Positions 41,181-52,561 of a DNA stretch of 64,000 nucleotides are shown in pieces. Numbering within the stretch: the stretch's first letter is position 1; every line of letters starts with the position of its first letter. This DNA is from Viscum album (lineage: Eukaryota > Streptophyta > Magnoliopsida > Santalales > Viscaceae), in assembly GCA_963277665.1 (NCBI GenBank), contig OY728125.1, positions 1,719,648,889 to 1,719,712,888 on the forward strand, in the 5' to 3' direction. The notes under the pieces are model-generated. The model was not told where the DNA came from. It did no database searches and saw only the letters and a program-made list of their open reading frames with translations. Both the position numbers and the translations under genes were made by a program.

Positions 41181-42291
41181 ATTTATTCATGTTCTAATTG
41201 ATATATCATCCACTAATCTAGGACCAAATATATAAATTCGTTTTGAGTTCTATGACCTATAATGGTGTGGGTCTTTTCAAATGTTAATTAATCACTCAAA
41301 AACAAGACATTGTTCAAACATTATTCATTTCACTCTTTTAGTGAAGTATAGGATCTGAAAAAATTAATTATTTCAGTTTAATAATAGCTACCACTTATTT
41401 GGTATTGATAATAATTTTTTAAAATTAACTATAAAATAACAAATTTTTAGAGGTCCTCATACACAGTTAACATGGAAATTTTATATCAAACACCAAGAAA
41501 AATAGATATATCAACTAAATGGTATAAAAACATTATTCACTAATATTTGAAAACACTTATTAAATTTAATTAAAATATTATTTTGTGGTTACAAATATAT
41601 GTTTTATGTTTTATAGTTAAGTAAAATGGACTGAAATCATATTTCATTATATGAAATGAAAAGGTTTTTTACTTTATAAATTAATAAAAAATTCATTTTA
41701 GATGTATTTAATATATTAATGAAATATTTTTTCAAAGAGTGAAACAAAATAGGTATAGTATCCTTGATCCTAGAAGCATATAACTGGTGCCAACTACCAT
41801 TAAATTAGAAAACAATACAAGTAAATCATGTCTCAATGGTCCAAATAGTTTAGTAGTCTTAGTAAACTTGATACATACATTAGTTTTGTATTAAAAGTGA
41901 ATACAAAAATTACAACGGAAATTTTCTTTTTTGTTTTGTTTTTGGGAATTGAATTATTCCATGTAGAATATACTTGCAAATCATTATTAGAAAAATCCTC
42001 ATATATTTTTGGAAAATAAACAAAATAATGGAGAGATTAATTAATTAGTAAGGGTTAAGTCCAGCAGAAGCAATAATAAATCAATGAACATAATCAATAT
42101 AGAATTGTAACAACTAAACAAACATTCCACAAAATCAATAAAATAATATAGATGTGCATAAAAAATATAGAAAGGTAAATAACTAGAAACACAAACCATT
42201 CAAATAACTAGATAAGGAATAAATAATATATAATGGTAAATAACTCAAAATTTATTCCATTTAATCAAAAAAATGAGAATGAAATGTATTC

Positions 42292-42294
42292 ATA
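42292..42294. other. Target-site duplication of the CACTA element (left)
   Basis: ATA at 42,292-42,294 and ATA at 52,562-52,564 border the element. CACTA elements make 3-bp duplications. Joining the outer flanks through one ATA restores a sequence that aligns with copy F around 59,270-59,300. Confidence 0.7.
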
Positions 42295-42340
42295 CTGTAC
42301 AAAAAAAGTAGAAAGTAACGGTAGTTTTTTAATTTGAATT
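42295..42340 (+). repeat. Left terminal inverted repeat and subterminal end of the CACTA element
   Basis: CTGTACAAAAAAAG, later CGGTAGTTTTTTAA. It pairs with the right end (52,516-52,561), whose complement reads CAGTACACCAAAATC and later GTGGTGGTTTTTTT. The canonical first five bases CACTA are not intact at either end. Confidence 0.7.
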
Positions 42341-42469
42341 TATTTTTAAACATCCTCTACATTATTTTACAACAATTTTAAAAAATGTATTCTAAATATA
42401 GTGTTAGAATCCTATATTTAGAGTATTCTTTCATTTAAAGGCATTTTTTGGTAATCATCATTGAAAGTG

Positions 42470-42760
42470 TATTTAGTAGTGGTTATTTTTGTTTTAGTAG
42501 TGATTTTTCAAGAAAATTTAATAGCAATTTTCTAAATGGTTAAAACCACCATTAATTTACAAAAATTTTTCCCCCACCGAACCTCTACTAAAACAATTGA
42601 AACCACCAATAAAAAATAGTGGGTAATTTTTTGGGTCGTTTTTAACCACTGCAAAAATACCATCAACTTATAGTTGTAGTTTTAACCACTGTGAATAAAA
42701 ATATTCCATATTTAATGGAATTTTAAACCATTGCTAAATTTTCATTTACAAATAAAATTC
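42470..42760. repeat. CACTA subterminal repeats
   Basis: Several short copies of TTTTAACCACTG(C/T), AAACCACCA and, inverted, AGTAGTGGTTA/AGTAGTGATT lie within 300 bp. In En/Spm elements such arrays are transposase-binding sites. The motif here is inferred by eye only. Confidence 0.6.
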
Positions 42761-43033
42761 CAGCTGCCGATTCTACATCTCCATAACTACCCTAATATAA
42801 TGGATACTAATTGTATCACAAATTAGTAGCACACAAAATCCAAATCACAAGAACAAAAAATCACACATATATAAGAAAATATGGAATGATAAAAAAAGTA
42901 TATTAATTTACATCTAATCGTAAATGGTTTCATCTCATTTTCACAAAGGATATATCAATAAACTCTCTTATTCCATATTAGTCGAAGACATCAAATGACC
43001 ACAAATCAGCACCAGATGAACTCTTCTCATCAC

Positions 43034-43071
43034 CCTCTACATCTCCATCTCCATCTCCATCGCCATATCTA
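43034..43071 (+). repeat. (CATCTC)n microsatellite
   Basis: TCTACATCTCCATCTCCATC... with about five CATCTC/CATCGC copies, inside the CACTA element. Confidence 0.85.
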
Positions 43072-44276
43072 CTTATTTCCACTAGAACCTATAAGAAAAT
43101 TATATTTAAAATTATATAGTGTTGTATGTTTATATTTAAACATAAAAATAATAAAATTTTGTGAACTAAATGATTTTGAAGTTGTCTGATTTACCCTTTC
43201 ACCACCATTCATCTATGCAATCTCACCAGGGAATGATTTTTCCATATTCTACTATAAATAAACCAATACCTTAAAAAATATATTAATTTTGAAAATATTA
43301 GGATTTAATTACGTAATTAAATTCAATTAAACTATAATGTATTAAAATTACCTTTATCTATGAATCAAAAACATCCTTTTTTCAAGATGAAGGCATATTC
43401 CTCCAATAATCATATGTAATAAAAATGGTAACCATCTCCACTGCTAACTGTACTATAATAAATAGAAATAATCCCATGGATTCATCTATATGTACCCCAT
43501 ATTAGTCAAATGGGACAACTATATTTAGTTTATTCAGATTATAGGCATATTAACTTTTCATATTTTCCTCTATAGTATCATTTTTCCATATTTTATGAAA
43601 AAATAGTTAGTAGTATGAAAAACTACAATAAATTAGTTCATATTAATATTTTTTGTTAGGTCCACAAGGCTGAATACCCTGAGAGGGGGGGTGAATCAGG
43701 GTATGACTAATTAAAAATTAATGCCCGTTCTGATCTTGTTTCACTGTTAAGAAAAACACTCTTCTCTCTCTTTCCTGTTGCACAAAGTAAACAGAAAGTA
43801 AAGCATGCACAGGACACAGCAATTTTACATGGTTCACCGCAAAGGGCTACGTCCAAGGAGCATACGCCGACAAGATTTCGGTCGTACCAATTCCACTAAA
43901 CTTCACTACCTGTGGATTACAATGTTCGGGCTAGATCACTTATATGCCCAGGCTCACTGCCTATAAAAAGTTTAGGGTCAGCTCACTGCTTTCCCAAGGG
44001 TCACTCCCTGTTTCTCTCTCTCTGGCTCACTGCCGGTGGAGAGGATCGCCTTCTTCCTCTTCCTAAGATCACTGCTCTTGGAAGGAATCCAATCACAGTT
44101 TATAGACCTGTAGGTCTCTTCATTTGCATGAATGAATGCATCTTCCTCTGTGTGTAGATGCTCTGTTGAAGTACAAATTTCACCCGTAGATGAATATCTC
44201 TTTGCACCGAAGGTATCGGGCAACGTACCAGCTTCCACGCAGTCCGAGAAGCACTGCTGGAACAAAACCTCACTTG

Positions 44277-44720
44277 GCGCGCAAGTCAATCTTGACGCGC
44301 AAGTATCAGCGCGCAAGTCACAACGGGCGCGCAAGTCCTCCTCAGACACTTGCGCGACTCAAGCTTCCTCAACTCCAAACTTGCGCGACTCTCTTCCTTT
44401 TACGTCCAAACCAATATTGACGCGCAATTTCCAACCGGCGCACAACTTATAACACCGGCGCACAACTTCAACTACTGGCGCACAAATTCACCTGTGCGAC
44501 CCACACTCACCCCTTACGCGACCACCACACCTGCGCGACGGGAGCTCTGATTTCTCAAAGTGTTGAACTCCGTTAAAGAATGAGGAGGGGTGGTCCAGTA
44601 TTTATAGGCAATCTGACCACCCTGAGCGACGGCGCGCAAGTCACCTGCGCGACCCAGTTTCGGCGCGCAAGTCTTCTGTCCTTTTGGACACTTGCGCGAC
44701 CAACTCCCAAACTTGCGCGA
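44277..44720. repeat. Cluster of GCGCGCAAGT / ACTTGCGCG modules in the solo LTR
   Basis: About 18 occurrences of a module of 8-10 bp (GCGCGCAAGT and variants GACGCGCAA, GGCGCACAA, or the complement CTTGCGCGAC) in both orientations, spaced roughly 12-40 bp. They lie on both sides of the LTR TATA box, with a gap around 44,540-44,625. Confidence 0.85.
44598..44606 (-). promoter_or_regulatory. TATA box of the copia-type solo LTR
   Basis: Minus strand GCCTATAAATACTGG (TATAAATAC core). It sits about 365 bp from the TG end of the LTR and is followed by a C-rich leader, as expected of an LTR promoter. Confidence 0.6.
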
Positions 44721-44844
44721 ACCTACTTGTATCTGTTCTTTTGTACCGCCTCCAGATCATCCATTCCTTTTATCGACGTTCTTGAATCAAACATGGATCG
44801 TTGAACTCAGCTCTTGAACTCGACATTCCACCATGAAATCCTCT

Positions 44845-44918
44845 TTGTCAACAAAGTTGTATGTCATCGTTTTGCTTTGTCAACAATCACTACTCAGATG
44901 TCCACTTTGTCAACAAAC
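44845..44918. repeat. CTTTGTCAACAA short repeats in the LTR U3 end
   Basis: (C)TTTGTCAACAA occurs three times, at about 44,845, 44,875 and 44,905, about 30 bp apart, in the U3 part of the minus-oriented LTR. The spacing suggests a duplicated regulatory box. Confidence 0.6.
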
Positions 44919-45559
44919 ACAATCACCTCAAAAATGCTTCAATGATACCTTGAGGGATTTTTTCCCAACATTTGTACCTGTAATAATCACCCTCTAATAT
45001 CTCCATAATGAACTAGTAGTGTCCTGCTACCTAACTGATGAGGTTTCTGAATAGGGAGGAGTTAGCTGAGCTGCTAATGTGACTTTGATAGAGGGTGTGA
45101 TATATGGTGTAGGGGTAATGTGGATGGTGTCTCATATGTTTTGGGTATGGAGACAGATGGACCATCATTCATAGGTATGGATTATGGAATATCAACTGAG
45201 GGTTGACTGGTATCAATATAATTCTTCCTCTTTGGTATTCTTATCATTTAATAAAATAAAATTGACTTCAGGACATATATTTCTGCCAAAAGGTTTTTTA
45301 AAATGATAATAGGTGTAAAATACTGAAAAAAAAATATATACATATCTATGATAAGGAATGACTTCCCAAATGACATAAGTGGTTAATAAATTAATGGATA
45401 ACTGCACATACAATAATTTTCTCATTTAATCATGTCATTTTCTTACCCTATAATTAATTCACCTATTTCATCAACCATTGCAATACAAATATTTTCATTA
45501 TCTTAATGGAAAAATATATTTTCTTCTTCCTGTTGAAGGGATTCAATGTCAGAGGTCAA

Positions 45560-48500
45560 ATCTTCCTCTTTATCATCCATAACATAAAAGTCTCTTTGTT
45601 TTAAATCAACAACTACACTCCACCCTTCATCTGTATCATCTTCTACATAATATATCATTTTCTATGGAGATGTTAAGATATACAGATCAAGTAATTCATA
45701 GTCACCAACATCCATCCAAAGAGATTATATTACGTAAGTAATTTTAAAGGAATATCTTTTAACACGCCTGATAAAAGCGTCCCAATTTCATTAGAATAAA
45801 ACAATGAAAAGATTCCTATGGTTTTTTAATTCGATAATATCGGTCCATATTCCAGAGTATCCCACTTCATAAAATGTAAATATACCACTATTTTTTGTTA
45901 CCAAACCCTCTTCATGATTGAATGTACAAAATTTAATGTCATTCCCATTATAAGAATCGAAATTTATAGCCTATTTTATAATGCATTGAGCAAGAATCTT
46001 CAAATATTCTGTCCACTCAACTCATATATCAGTATTCATGATCTATAAAAATTAATATACCACAAAAGTCTTATGAGAAGTTATTCTTCTGACAATTAAT
46101 TAAAAATAAAATAAAATGTACAAGGGAGACGGGTGGGGCCAAAAAAGGGGACTTTCCCTCATCCGTTGAGAAAAAAATATAGATCACAATAAGACATGTC
46201 ATTCACATAATCATAATCATCCGATATTTCCCATTCAGATTGGTACTTACATTGCTTAATATCTTAAGAATATCATTATTGAACTTGCCTGAAAACATCA
46301 AAGAAGATTGGGTAGACACAGTGCGAGGTGTGTAAGAGTACTCCTTCCTTGGCCTCATATTCGAGGGAGTAGGAGTGAAGAGCATGCAATCCCACACCAT
46401 CCATTCTCTAGATAAGAGTACACCTTTGAAAGTGGAAGAACCACCGCTACCCATTTCCATCCCTTCCTCCTTAGAGATCTCATCCAACTTCTCAAAAGAC
46501 TTAGAGGAGTTCATTAAATTATTGATCTCATATTGAAAATCAACATGTTGAAGATCCCCAATGTGATCACCCTGGCTAGGAGATAACACAACAGTCTCAT
46601 AACGTGTCAAAAATACACTGGGACTATTAGTCATGATAGGATTTGAAGGGTCAGTGAGAGTAGGAGACCCAACAATAGTAGGGCTAGCCCTCTCTCCAAT
46701 CACAACTAATCTAATGGGAGAAACAACACGCCCATCATTGGATGTATTATCCTTGGAAAATTCAACCATAGAAGTAGATGGACCACTATTTTATTTCATC
46801 AGGGACTTATCCACCATTACTCCTTTGACTGTCAAATTAGGCACCTAATAGATATACTTATCTGAAGCCAACATATCAACCTCAGTAGGAGATGTCTTTT
46901 TTAGAACATCTCCTTCATGATCAAGATTCTTTGACAAAGCCACATGTTTTCTCTCAGGTTTACTTCTATTTAGTTTTGCAGAATGAATCTTCATCCCACA
47001 TCTCTTACAAGATATCTACTTATGAAATAACTCCAAAGAATTCCCACGAACCATACATTTGGTACAGAAATGGGTCTTTCCTTCAACCTAATACATATAT
47101 TGATTTCAATATTTTTTAACTTACACATCATTAAATCCATTCTACAAGATCTTTATTAATATATTTTGTTATATCATTCTCATTTCTTGTTCAAACTTTG
47201 ATTATTCTCTTTGTTTTTATCATAAACTCTTCAATAAATGGATTTGTAATATCGATATTCAGCAGAAAATATCTATGTGTTTCTGATAATTCCATTTCTA
47301 GTTGTGTAACATTTGAGCTCCTCCTAACTGATCAACCAATAGCAAGAGATATTATTTATTTACCATGTACTTTAGATTGAGTTGATGTTCCATAAACATG
47401 TCCAACTCAATTTTTTCATAAATCAATATCAGAAAAGTATCCAGAAAAAAAAAGTTAATACACTATTATTCCAAATAGCCTTTAGAAATAGATCCTTCAT
47501 ATTGAGATTTCTTTTTCTAATATGATTTAAAATGAACAAGATATTTGTGAAATAAAATAAAAAAACATAATTGTGTATTTCTTGAAGTTTTGATAATTGT
47601 TTACATAAATGAAAAAATATATAAATAAAGTACCAATCAATTTTAAACATCCATCAATAATGTACTAGGCCTCTTAATTTAGCTTCCTCAACTAAAATCA
47701 TAGTTAAATGCATCATGACAATAAAAAACGATTGAGGAAAGATTGTCTCCAATATACGAAGTCTCAATGAAAATCCCCCTATAGGTTGTTAAAAAAAATG
47801 GTGGTAGAGTTTTCACACATAGTTGTCTGAGGAATGTACAAAACTAGGGTATAAAAGTAGTTACCTTTTTGGGTAATAATGTATGTAATGCCAATAGTAT
47901 TAACTATTATAACAAACTATATGGATCATGGCTTTTCAATCCATGTAGCATATGATGATATAAGTCGATGTACCTTGAGGTGTTACTTGAATACCAATTA
48001 GATTCCTTCACAAGTTTAAAAATTTGATGGAATGTATCTTTATCCCTATTTTCATTGAAAACTTTTCTAGAGCATACTATCCATTCTCATCTGGCTAGAG
48101 ATCACACATTATGTACATTCCTTGTTTTTATTTCCAAGTATTGAGATGATCCTTATATTTTTCATTATCATTAAGAAATGTGAAGATACAATTATCACAA
48201 ACATTCTTCTCAATATTCTTCAAATCAAGATTATGCTATAACCAATTAAATTCAAAATGTGGAAGTTTGAAAAGTAAACTTATTTTCTTCCATTGTTTCA
48301 TTCTGATTTCACTTGATTATGCACTTCAGATTGGTTTCCCACTATCATTAAAATGATGCACCACCCCAAATTCTAGTTTAACACTTCCTAGTTGTGAAAA
48401 TATTTTAGAACGTTTTAAAAACATTGGAGGTGTCCTATGATCTATAGAACCATTCAAGTTTTACTTGTTCTACCAAAATATAAGAGATATATCAAAAAAA

Positions 48501-50027
48501 TCTTCAATGAAACAGGAAACACCATTTAATACTAAGAGGTAGTTGTTCGGGCTCAAAATAAAAGTTATAAATTGGAGAATAAACTCTCATATATGTGTTC
48601 TGACAAACAAAATTCCCAAGTCTGGGGAATTCATTAATGGTCCACATTAGAAAAGATTTCATTTTAAACGTTCTTCTAGAAGATTCATCATATGTATCAA
48701 AAAAAATTCCCCATAAATCCTATAATTCTTGAATTAAAGGATACAAGTATACATTAATATCATTTATAGTCATTTTTTTAGGAATAATCATTGAAATGAT
48801 CAAAGAAAGATTCTACATACACATCCACTGAAGCAGATTATAAGAGATGAAAACAACTGACCATATTCTATAAGTGTTGCTCAAAGTCCCAAATGGGTTG
48901 AATCCATCGTCATCCAATCCTAATCAAACATTCCTAGTATCATATGAAAAATATTGATGTAATGAATCGAATTTCATCCATTATTTTGAATCTGTTGGAT
49001 TTTTCATTAACCCATCATTGTTATTATCTACAGAATTCCACTTCATGTGTTCAATAGTTTTCTATATCCTGAATAATCATTATAATTGAGTATATAAAGA
49101 AAAGTAACTAAAACCCTTTGGAAGTGTGTTCCTTTTCTTATTATTCATTGTTATTTGTTGATTCATACATCCAACATCAACAATTGTCTTCCATCTAGAA
49201 GAATGATATTTTTTCCAATCCTATCCACTTGAATCCTCTCCCCAATAAAGCGTACAATCATTGGGACACCCATGTATTTTTTTATAAGGTACACCGAGCT
49301 TGTTGACAAAATTTTTCATATCATAAAAAGACTCATGGATAATTTCTAAAAGAAATGAATAACAAAAAAATTCTAATATCATGGATATCTCTTTATTTGT
49401 AATAAAACATAGGAATTTGATATTGTATAACTTCAGCAGAAATGTATGTTTATAATATTTCAATCATCCGCTATAAAACACTTTATTTATATCATAAACT
49501 AAAACATGAAACATATTTTTCTTCTTAAGAGAGTTTCTATTAAATTATTCTCCTCATAATAAAGAGGAGGATCCAATGATAAGTGAAAATCTTGATATGG
49601 TTGTCATATAGTCTCAAAAAAGCACTTGATAAGTTATTATTTGTATCACCCTCAACTTGTTGTTTTGATATGTTTTGATGTTGGTGTATTGAAATGATTA
49701 ATGCATCATTTATATGGTATTTTATTTCATTTTCCATTGTAGATAAATTTGGGAGCACATTTTATCAATTGAAAACAGTGATCAAATTTTCAATGACATT
49801 TGATTCTCCATGCCAAATCCAACAAAACTTTTGAGAAGGGAATCGATTTAAGATCATGTGTTTATTAAATTTACCTCTCCTAAACTGTCATCTAATTTTA
49901 CATTTAGGATAAGGACATATTATTCTATCATCAATGGATTAATTTCAAATTAAAAATTCAAAAACTCTTCAAAACCCTTATCATGTTGAGGTATGTTCTT
50001 CGGTAATGTGATCCAACTTTTATCCAA
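45560..50027 (-). pseudogene. TNP2-type CACTA transposase, pseudogene
   Basis: The minus strand carries, in order and across frameshifts and stops, pieces recognisable from plant TNP2 transposases. At 50,027 comes the N-terminal Transpos_assoc segment (LDKSW..., 'KGFEEFLNF', then 'WHGES' near 49,805), with the initiator apparently changed to TTG. 'CPNDCTLYW' follows at about 49,241-49,268, 'DDGFNPFGTLSNTY' at about 48,861-48,925, 'WTINEFP' at about 48,640, 'NLDLKNIEKNVCDN' at about 48,191-48,235 and 'GLKSHDPYSLL' at about 47,911-47,945. Next are DUF4218-like pieces ('LLPKKV', 'FLRQLCVKTL', and 'ETHRYFLLNIDITNPFIEE' near 47,240). Last, after about 1 kb of unrelated sequence, come DUF4216-like pieces ('TKNSGI', 'GIWTDIIEL' at about 45,840, 'YYVEDDTDEGW' at about 45,620). 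The family transposase cuts and pastes CACTA elements by binding their ends. Here every domain is broken and the product must be inactive. Identification rests on my recognition of these motifs, not on an alignment. Confidence 0.85.
46203..47115 (-). pseudogene. Extra reading frame inside the transposase relic, possibly captured gene fragment
   Basis: This is the longest open frame in the window: 188 codons from a Met at 46,769 to a stop at 46,203. The same frame extends upstream to about 47,100 with only a few stops (for example TAG at about 46,850), giving roughly 300 codons. The upstream part contains CxxC...CxxC...H ('FCTKC' ... 'CKRCGMKIH'), like a zinc finger or zinc knuckle. The rest is rich in Ser, Pro, Thr and acidic residues and has no domain I recognise. 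At about 46,249 the minus strand reads AAT|GTAAGTACC, a good 5' splice site, so the last 15-16 codons of the frame may be intronic. It lies between DUF4218-like and DUF4216-like pieces, where TNP2 proteins have no such insert. A captured host exon is the most interesting reading; a CACTA accessory gene or chance are alternatives. Confidence 0.4.
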
Positions 50028-51540
50028 ATAACAATCTTACTACACTTTATTAAAAAACTAAAACACATAATTATTACTAAGTTGGAAATAGATAAATAAA
50101 TGTCACAAAAATACAACCCAAGTATTTATAATAAGATTCATATAAGTACTAAAAAAGTTAATGTAATAAAAGGAAATCAATCACGAATAATATTTCAAAT
50201 GGTGATATAAGATATTATATTTATTTATTTCACATTATATTATTCCTTATTTACAGATGGTATATCTCAAACCAACTAGAGTAGTTTTAAAATTACCTAA
50301 TATATGTGACATAAAAACAAGACTGATAATGATAGAGATGTGTCATAAAAACAAGACTGATAATGTTTCTTGTACAATCATTATTTTTAAGTGTGGTCTT
50401 TACCAATGTCTCTACCAGAAGTGACCTTCATCATTTCATAGGTCACTATCATAACATACAGTTACAATCATAGATGACTGGATGATGTATGATTTTTAGT
50501 GAATCATTAATATGCACAGTTAATTTCTAGGATTCAAAACTTCCACCATAATCTCCCATTAAATAAAATTTATATAGGTGTGTTTTGATAGCCTAATTAA
50601 TATATAGATGGTAGTATTAAGAATGTGGGATGATTAATGAAATGGAGGCCTGTAAATAGGACTATTGGGAATTGATCACCAAGGAACACGATATAAAATG
50701 AATATTTTCATCTTTATAGTCTCTTCCCACATGTTTACAATCATATAATCACTTTTCATGATTGCAAAGAAGACCGAAGTCTAGTTTTAGAGAATGGAGA
50801 TCATAATATATCTAATGTAAATTTTCACTATGATTTTTCTTCATACACTTCAGTCGATCCATAGATGAATTCTATTTTATTTTTTCCATATTGAATAAGA
50901 GCTATTAAAACACCCCTAGATTTATAGAAATGGTATCAGAATCATGTTGGATTAAAATATATTTATATTTTTAACATTGTGGCCATTTTTGGTACCACTC
51001 AAAGAACCAAAAAAATAATATTATACAATCCTAAAATGTTGAATAAGTAAATGAATATCATAATTTTTATCATCATAATATAGAACAGTTCTCAAACAGA
51101 GTTTTCACAAAAATTCTCAAAATAAATTAATGCACTTTATTATTACATAATAGTCAATATCTTTACCGTATCAATCCCTAGTTGTGATTATAAGAATTTA
51201 ACATCATTATTATTATGTTAATAAAATCATTTCATTATTAATTCCCTTGTATGTCCACATTCAATGTCAATATTGGTTAATAATCATTTACTTATTCCAT
51301 ATAACATTTCAATGTTTCATGCTGCTTTTAATTCCTAATAAGATCTAAAAATGATTTTACCACACTGAATTACTATATTATATAATTTATTTTAATAATA
51401 CACATGGTTTAAGATTCAACCAAAGTCACCTTATAAATCATGATTATTATAGATGCTTTGAGATACTAGAACATATACTCATATATAAATCCTTTAATAG
51501 TTAACTTTTGGACCTAGGAGCATCAAATACTCAATAACCA
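50028..51540. other. CACTA 5' non-coding region
   Basis: Lies upstream of the transposase start (minus orientation). No frame is credible. It contains a 34-bp tandem duplication (50,303-50,370). TGGTATCAGA at 50,931 resembles a retroelement primer-binding site but stands alone. Confidence 0.5.
50303..50370 (+). repeat. 34-bp tandem duplication
   Basis: ATGTGACATAAAAACAAGAC... and ATGTGTCATAAAAACAAGAC... stand head to tail. The first 25 bases differ at one position, so this duplication is far younger than the sequence around it. Confidence 0.85.
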
Positions 51541-52045
51541 ACATCCCATAAATTATGATTCACTTCATATTTTCATCAATCCATATTGATATCCCAATTT
51601 TATTGACAAAACATAAAACACCAACACAATGTGTGCTCGACACTCATATTAGTGATCAATCAATAATTCAACACAAAACCAAAATCATATGAGAGAGACG
51701 AAGTAGATGGTGAAATAATATTGTCACTCCAAGCAGTAAGAGTAAAATATCAACTAAAAACAATCACATTTAATTAAATATAACAACACTAAAACTGAAA
51801 TCAAATAACAAAGAATGGTTTTATATTGATAATAAAATTATGTATAAAATGGTTATTCTTTCCCAACCCGAGACATAAAAATGGTTTTGTCCATCCATGT
51901 TTATGGTTATATTGATATTCCAGGAATATTGAAAAAAATAAAACATAAACATAATTTTGAATCAACATTCATATCAGTGATCACTCTATAATTCATCCTA
52001 AAAACCCAATCATTATAATATATATGAGAAATATAAAGTAGGGAG
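51540..52045 (+). repeat. Two diverged ~350-bp subterminal repeats of the CACTA element
   Basis: 'TCCATATTGATAT..C' with 'AAAACATAAA', 'CATATTAGTGATCAATCAATAATTC' and 'GAGAGA' (51,580-51,700) recurs as 'TTATATTGATATTCC', 'AAAACATAAAC', 'CATATCAGTGATCACTCTATAATTC' and 'GAGAAA' (51,908-52,040). Confidence 0.6.
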
Positions 52046-52054
52046 AGAAAAACA

Positions 52055-52440
52055 TATCAAATATACCTGAGGGGGAGAATTGGATGGAACAAGGGGGCGT
52101 GAAGGGGATGAAGACGTAGTATGAAGCCATTATTAAGGGTGAGACATGGGTTAGTATGAGGGGGGAGTGAAGGGGATGATGACAAAGTAGGTAGTCGGAA
52201 GTGAGGGGGAGAAGGGGTCCAGTGTAATGATGGTCAACTTTATCGATGTTATGATAAATGGGGGAGGGGTCTCAAGTTTGTGGGGTGGGGGAGATAGTTA
52301 TAGAGAGTCTACCAGTGGCGATGAGGATAAGTGTACCAGTGACGAGGTGGGGTATCGGTCTCTGGAGGGTGCTTGGGTTTCATAGGGAGGAGATGTGGGG
52401 GATGAGTCAGGGGTTGGGTTCTTAGAGAAGAAGTTTCATG
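52055..52440. other. G-rich/purine-rich block near the CACTA 5' end
   Basis: The plus strand is dominated by GGGG/GA tracts, in sharp contrast to the AT-rich surroundings. It includes a pair of 'GTGAAGGGGATGA' copies 68 bp apart (52,099 and 52,167). In transposase orientation this is a C/T-rich leader or 5' untranslated region immediately inside the terminal region. The segment 52,260-52,291 has four G-runs of four or five with loops of 1, 12 and 1, a G-quadruplex pattern. Confidence 0.6.
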
Positions 52441-52515
52441 GGGTAAAAAAGGTTTCAGTGGAGGGTTTTGAAAATCCACTGGAATATTTTGAATTTTTTT
52501 AGAAGTTGTTTCTTA

Positions 52516-52561
52516 AAAGGTCGCAAAAAAACCACCACTAATTATTGATTTTGGTGTACTG
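52516..52561 (-). repeat. Right terminal inverted repeat of the CACTA element
   Basis: Complement reads CAGTACACCAAAATC, then AATTAGTGGTGGTTTTTTT. It pairs with the left end and is followed by the ATA duplication at 52,562-52,564. Confidence 0.7.

Larger units (their letters stand above)
39601..42294 (-). repeat. Repeat unit copy E, 3' part (reverse orientation)
   Basis: From about 41,760 to 42,294 the sequence matches copy F at 58,740-59,272 ('TTAGTAGTCTTAGTAAACTTGATACATA' versus 'TTAGTACTCTTGGTAAACTAGATACATA', and 'GTAAATAACT..AAA...CCATTTAATCAA' twice). The match stops exactly at the CACTA insertion and resumes at 52,565. Farther left the match fades. A less AT-rich block (40,140-41,180) is described separately. 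The left limit is an estimate from the length of F. Confidence 0.5.
43654..44970 (-). mobile_element. Nested solo LTR, Ty1/copia-type, 1,317 bp
   Basis: Read on the minus strand it runs from TGTTGGGAAAAAATCC to GTGGACCTAACA, with standard TG...CA ends. Near its 3' end it has the TTCACCCCCCCTCTCAGGGT phrase typical of plant copia LTRs. It has a TATA box, and no primer-binding site or coding sequence on either side. The flanks TTTTT and TTTGT match at four of five positions, compatible with a decayed 5-bp duplication. It is much richer in G+C than the host CACTA element, so it is the younger insertion. Frames of 66-123 codons inside it overlap each other on both strands and I do not treat them as genes. 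Confidence 0.75.
42295..52561 (-). mobile_element. En/Spm (CACTA) DNA transposon, degenerate, 10,267 bp
   Basis: The ends are imperfect inverted repeats: CTGTACAAAAAAA on the left, and CAGTACACCAAAA as the complement of the right end. The match is 10 of 13, and both resemble the plant CACTA terminus CACTACAnnAAAA with substitutions. A 3-bp ATA duplication flanks it, and the interrupted host repeat (copy E) continues on both sides as judged against copy F. Subterminal copies of a 'TTTTAACCACTG' / 'TAGTAGTGGTTA' motif cluster at 42,470-42,760, and AACCACCACTAATT lies near the right end, as is usual for CACTA elements. It encodes a decayed TNP2-type transposase on the minus strand and contains a nested copia-type solo LTR. 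Without that LTR it is about 8.95 kb. It cannot be autonomous. Confidence 0.85.

Noticed and set aside
43912..44804. Several frames of 66-123 codons on both strands
   Set aside because: All lie in the copia-type solo LTR and owe their length to higher GC content. They overlap each other and the GCGCGCAAGT clusters.
50931..50940. TGGTATCAGA as a retrotransposon primer-binding site
   Set aside because: No LTR end (CA) precedes it, no polypurine tract or second LTR is near, and it lies in the CACTA non-coding region. Ten bases alone are not enough.
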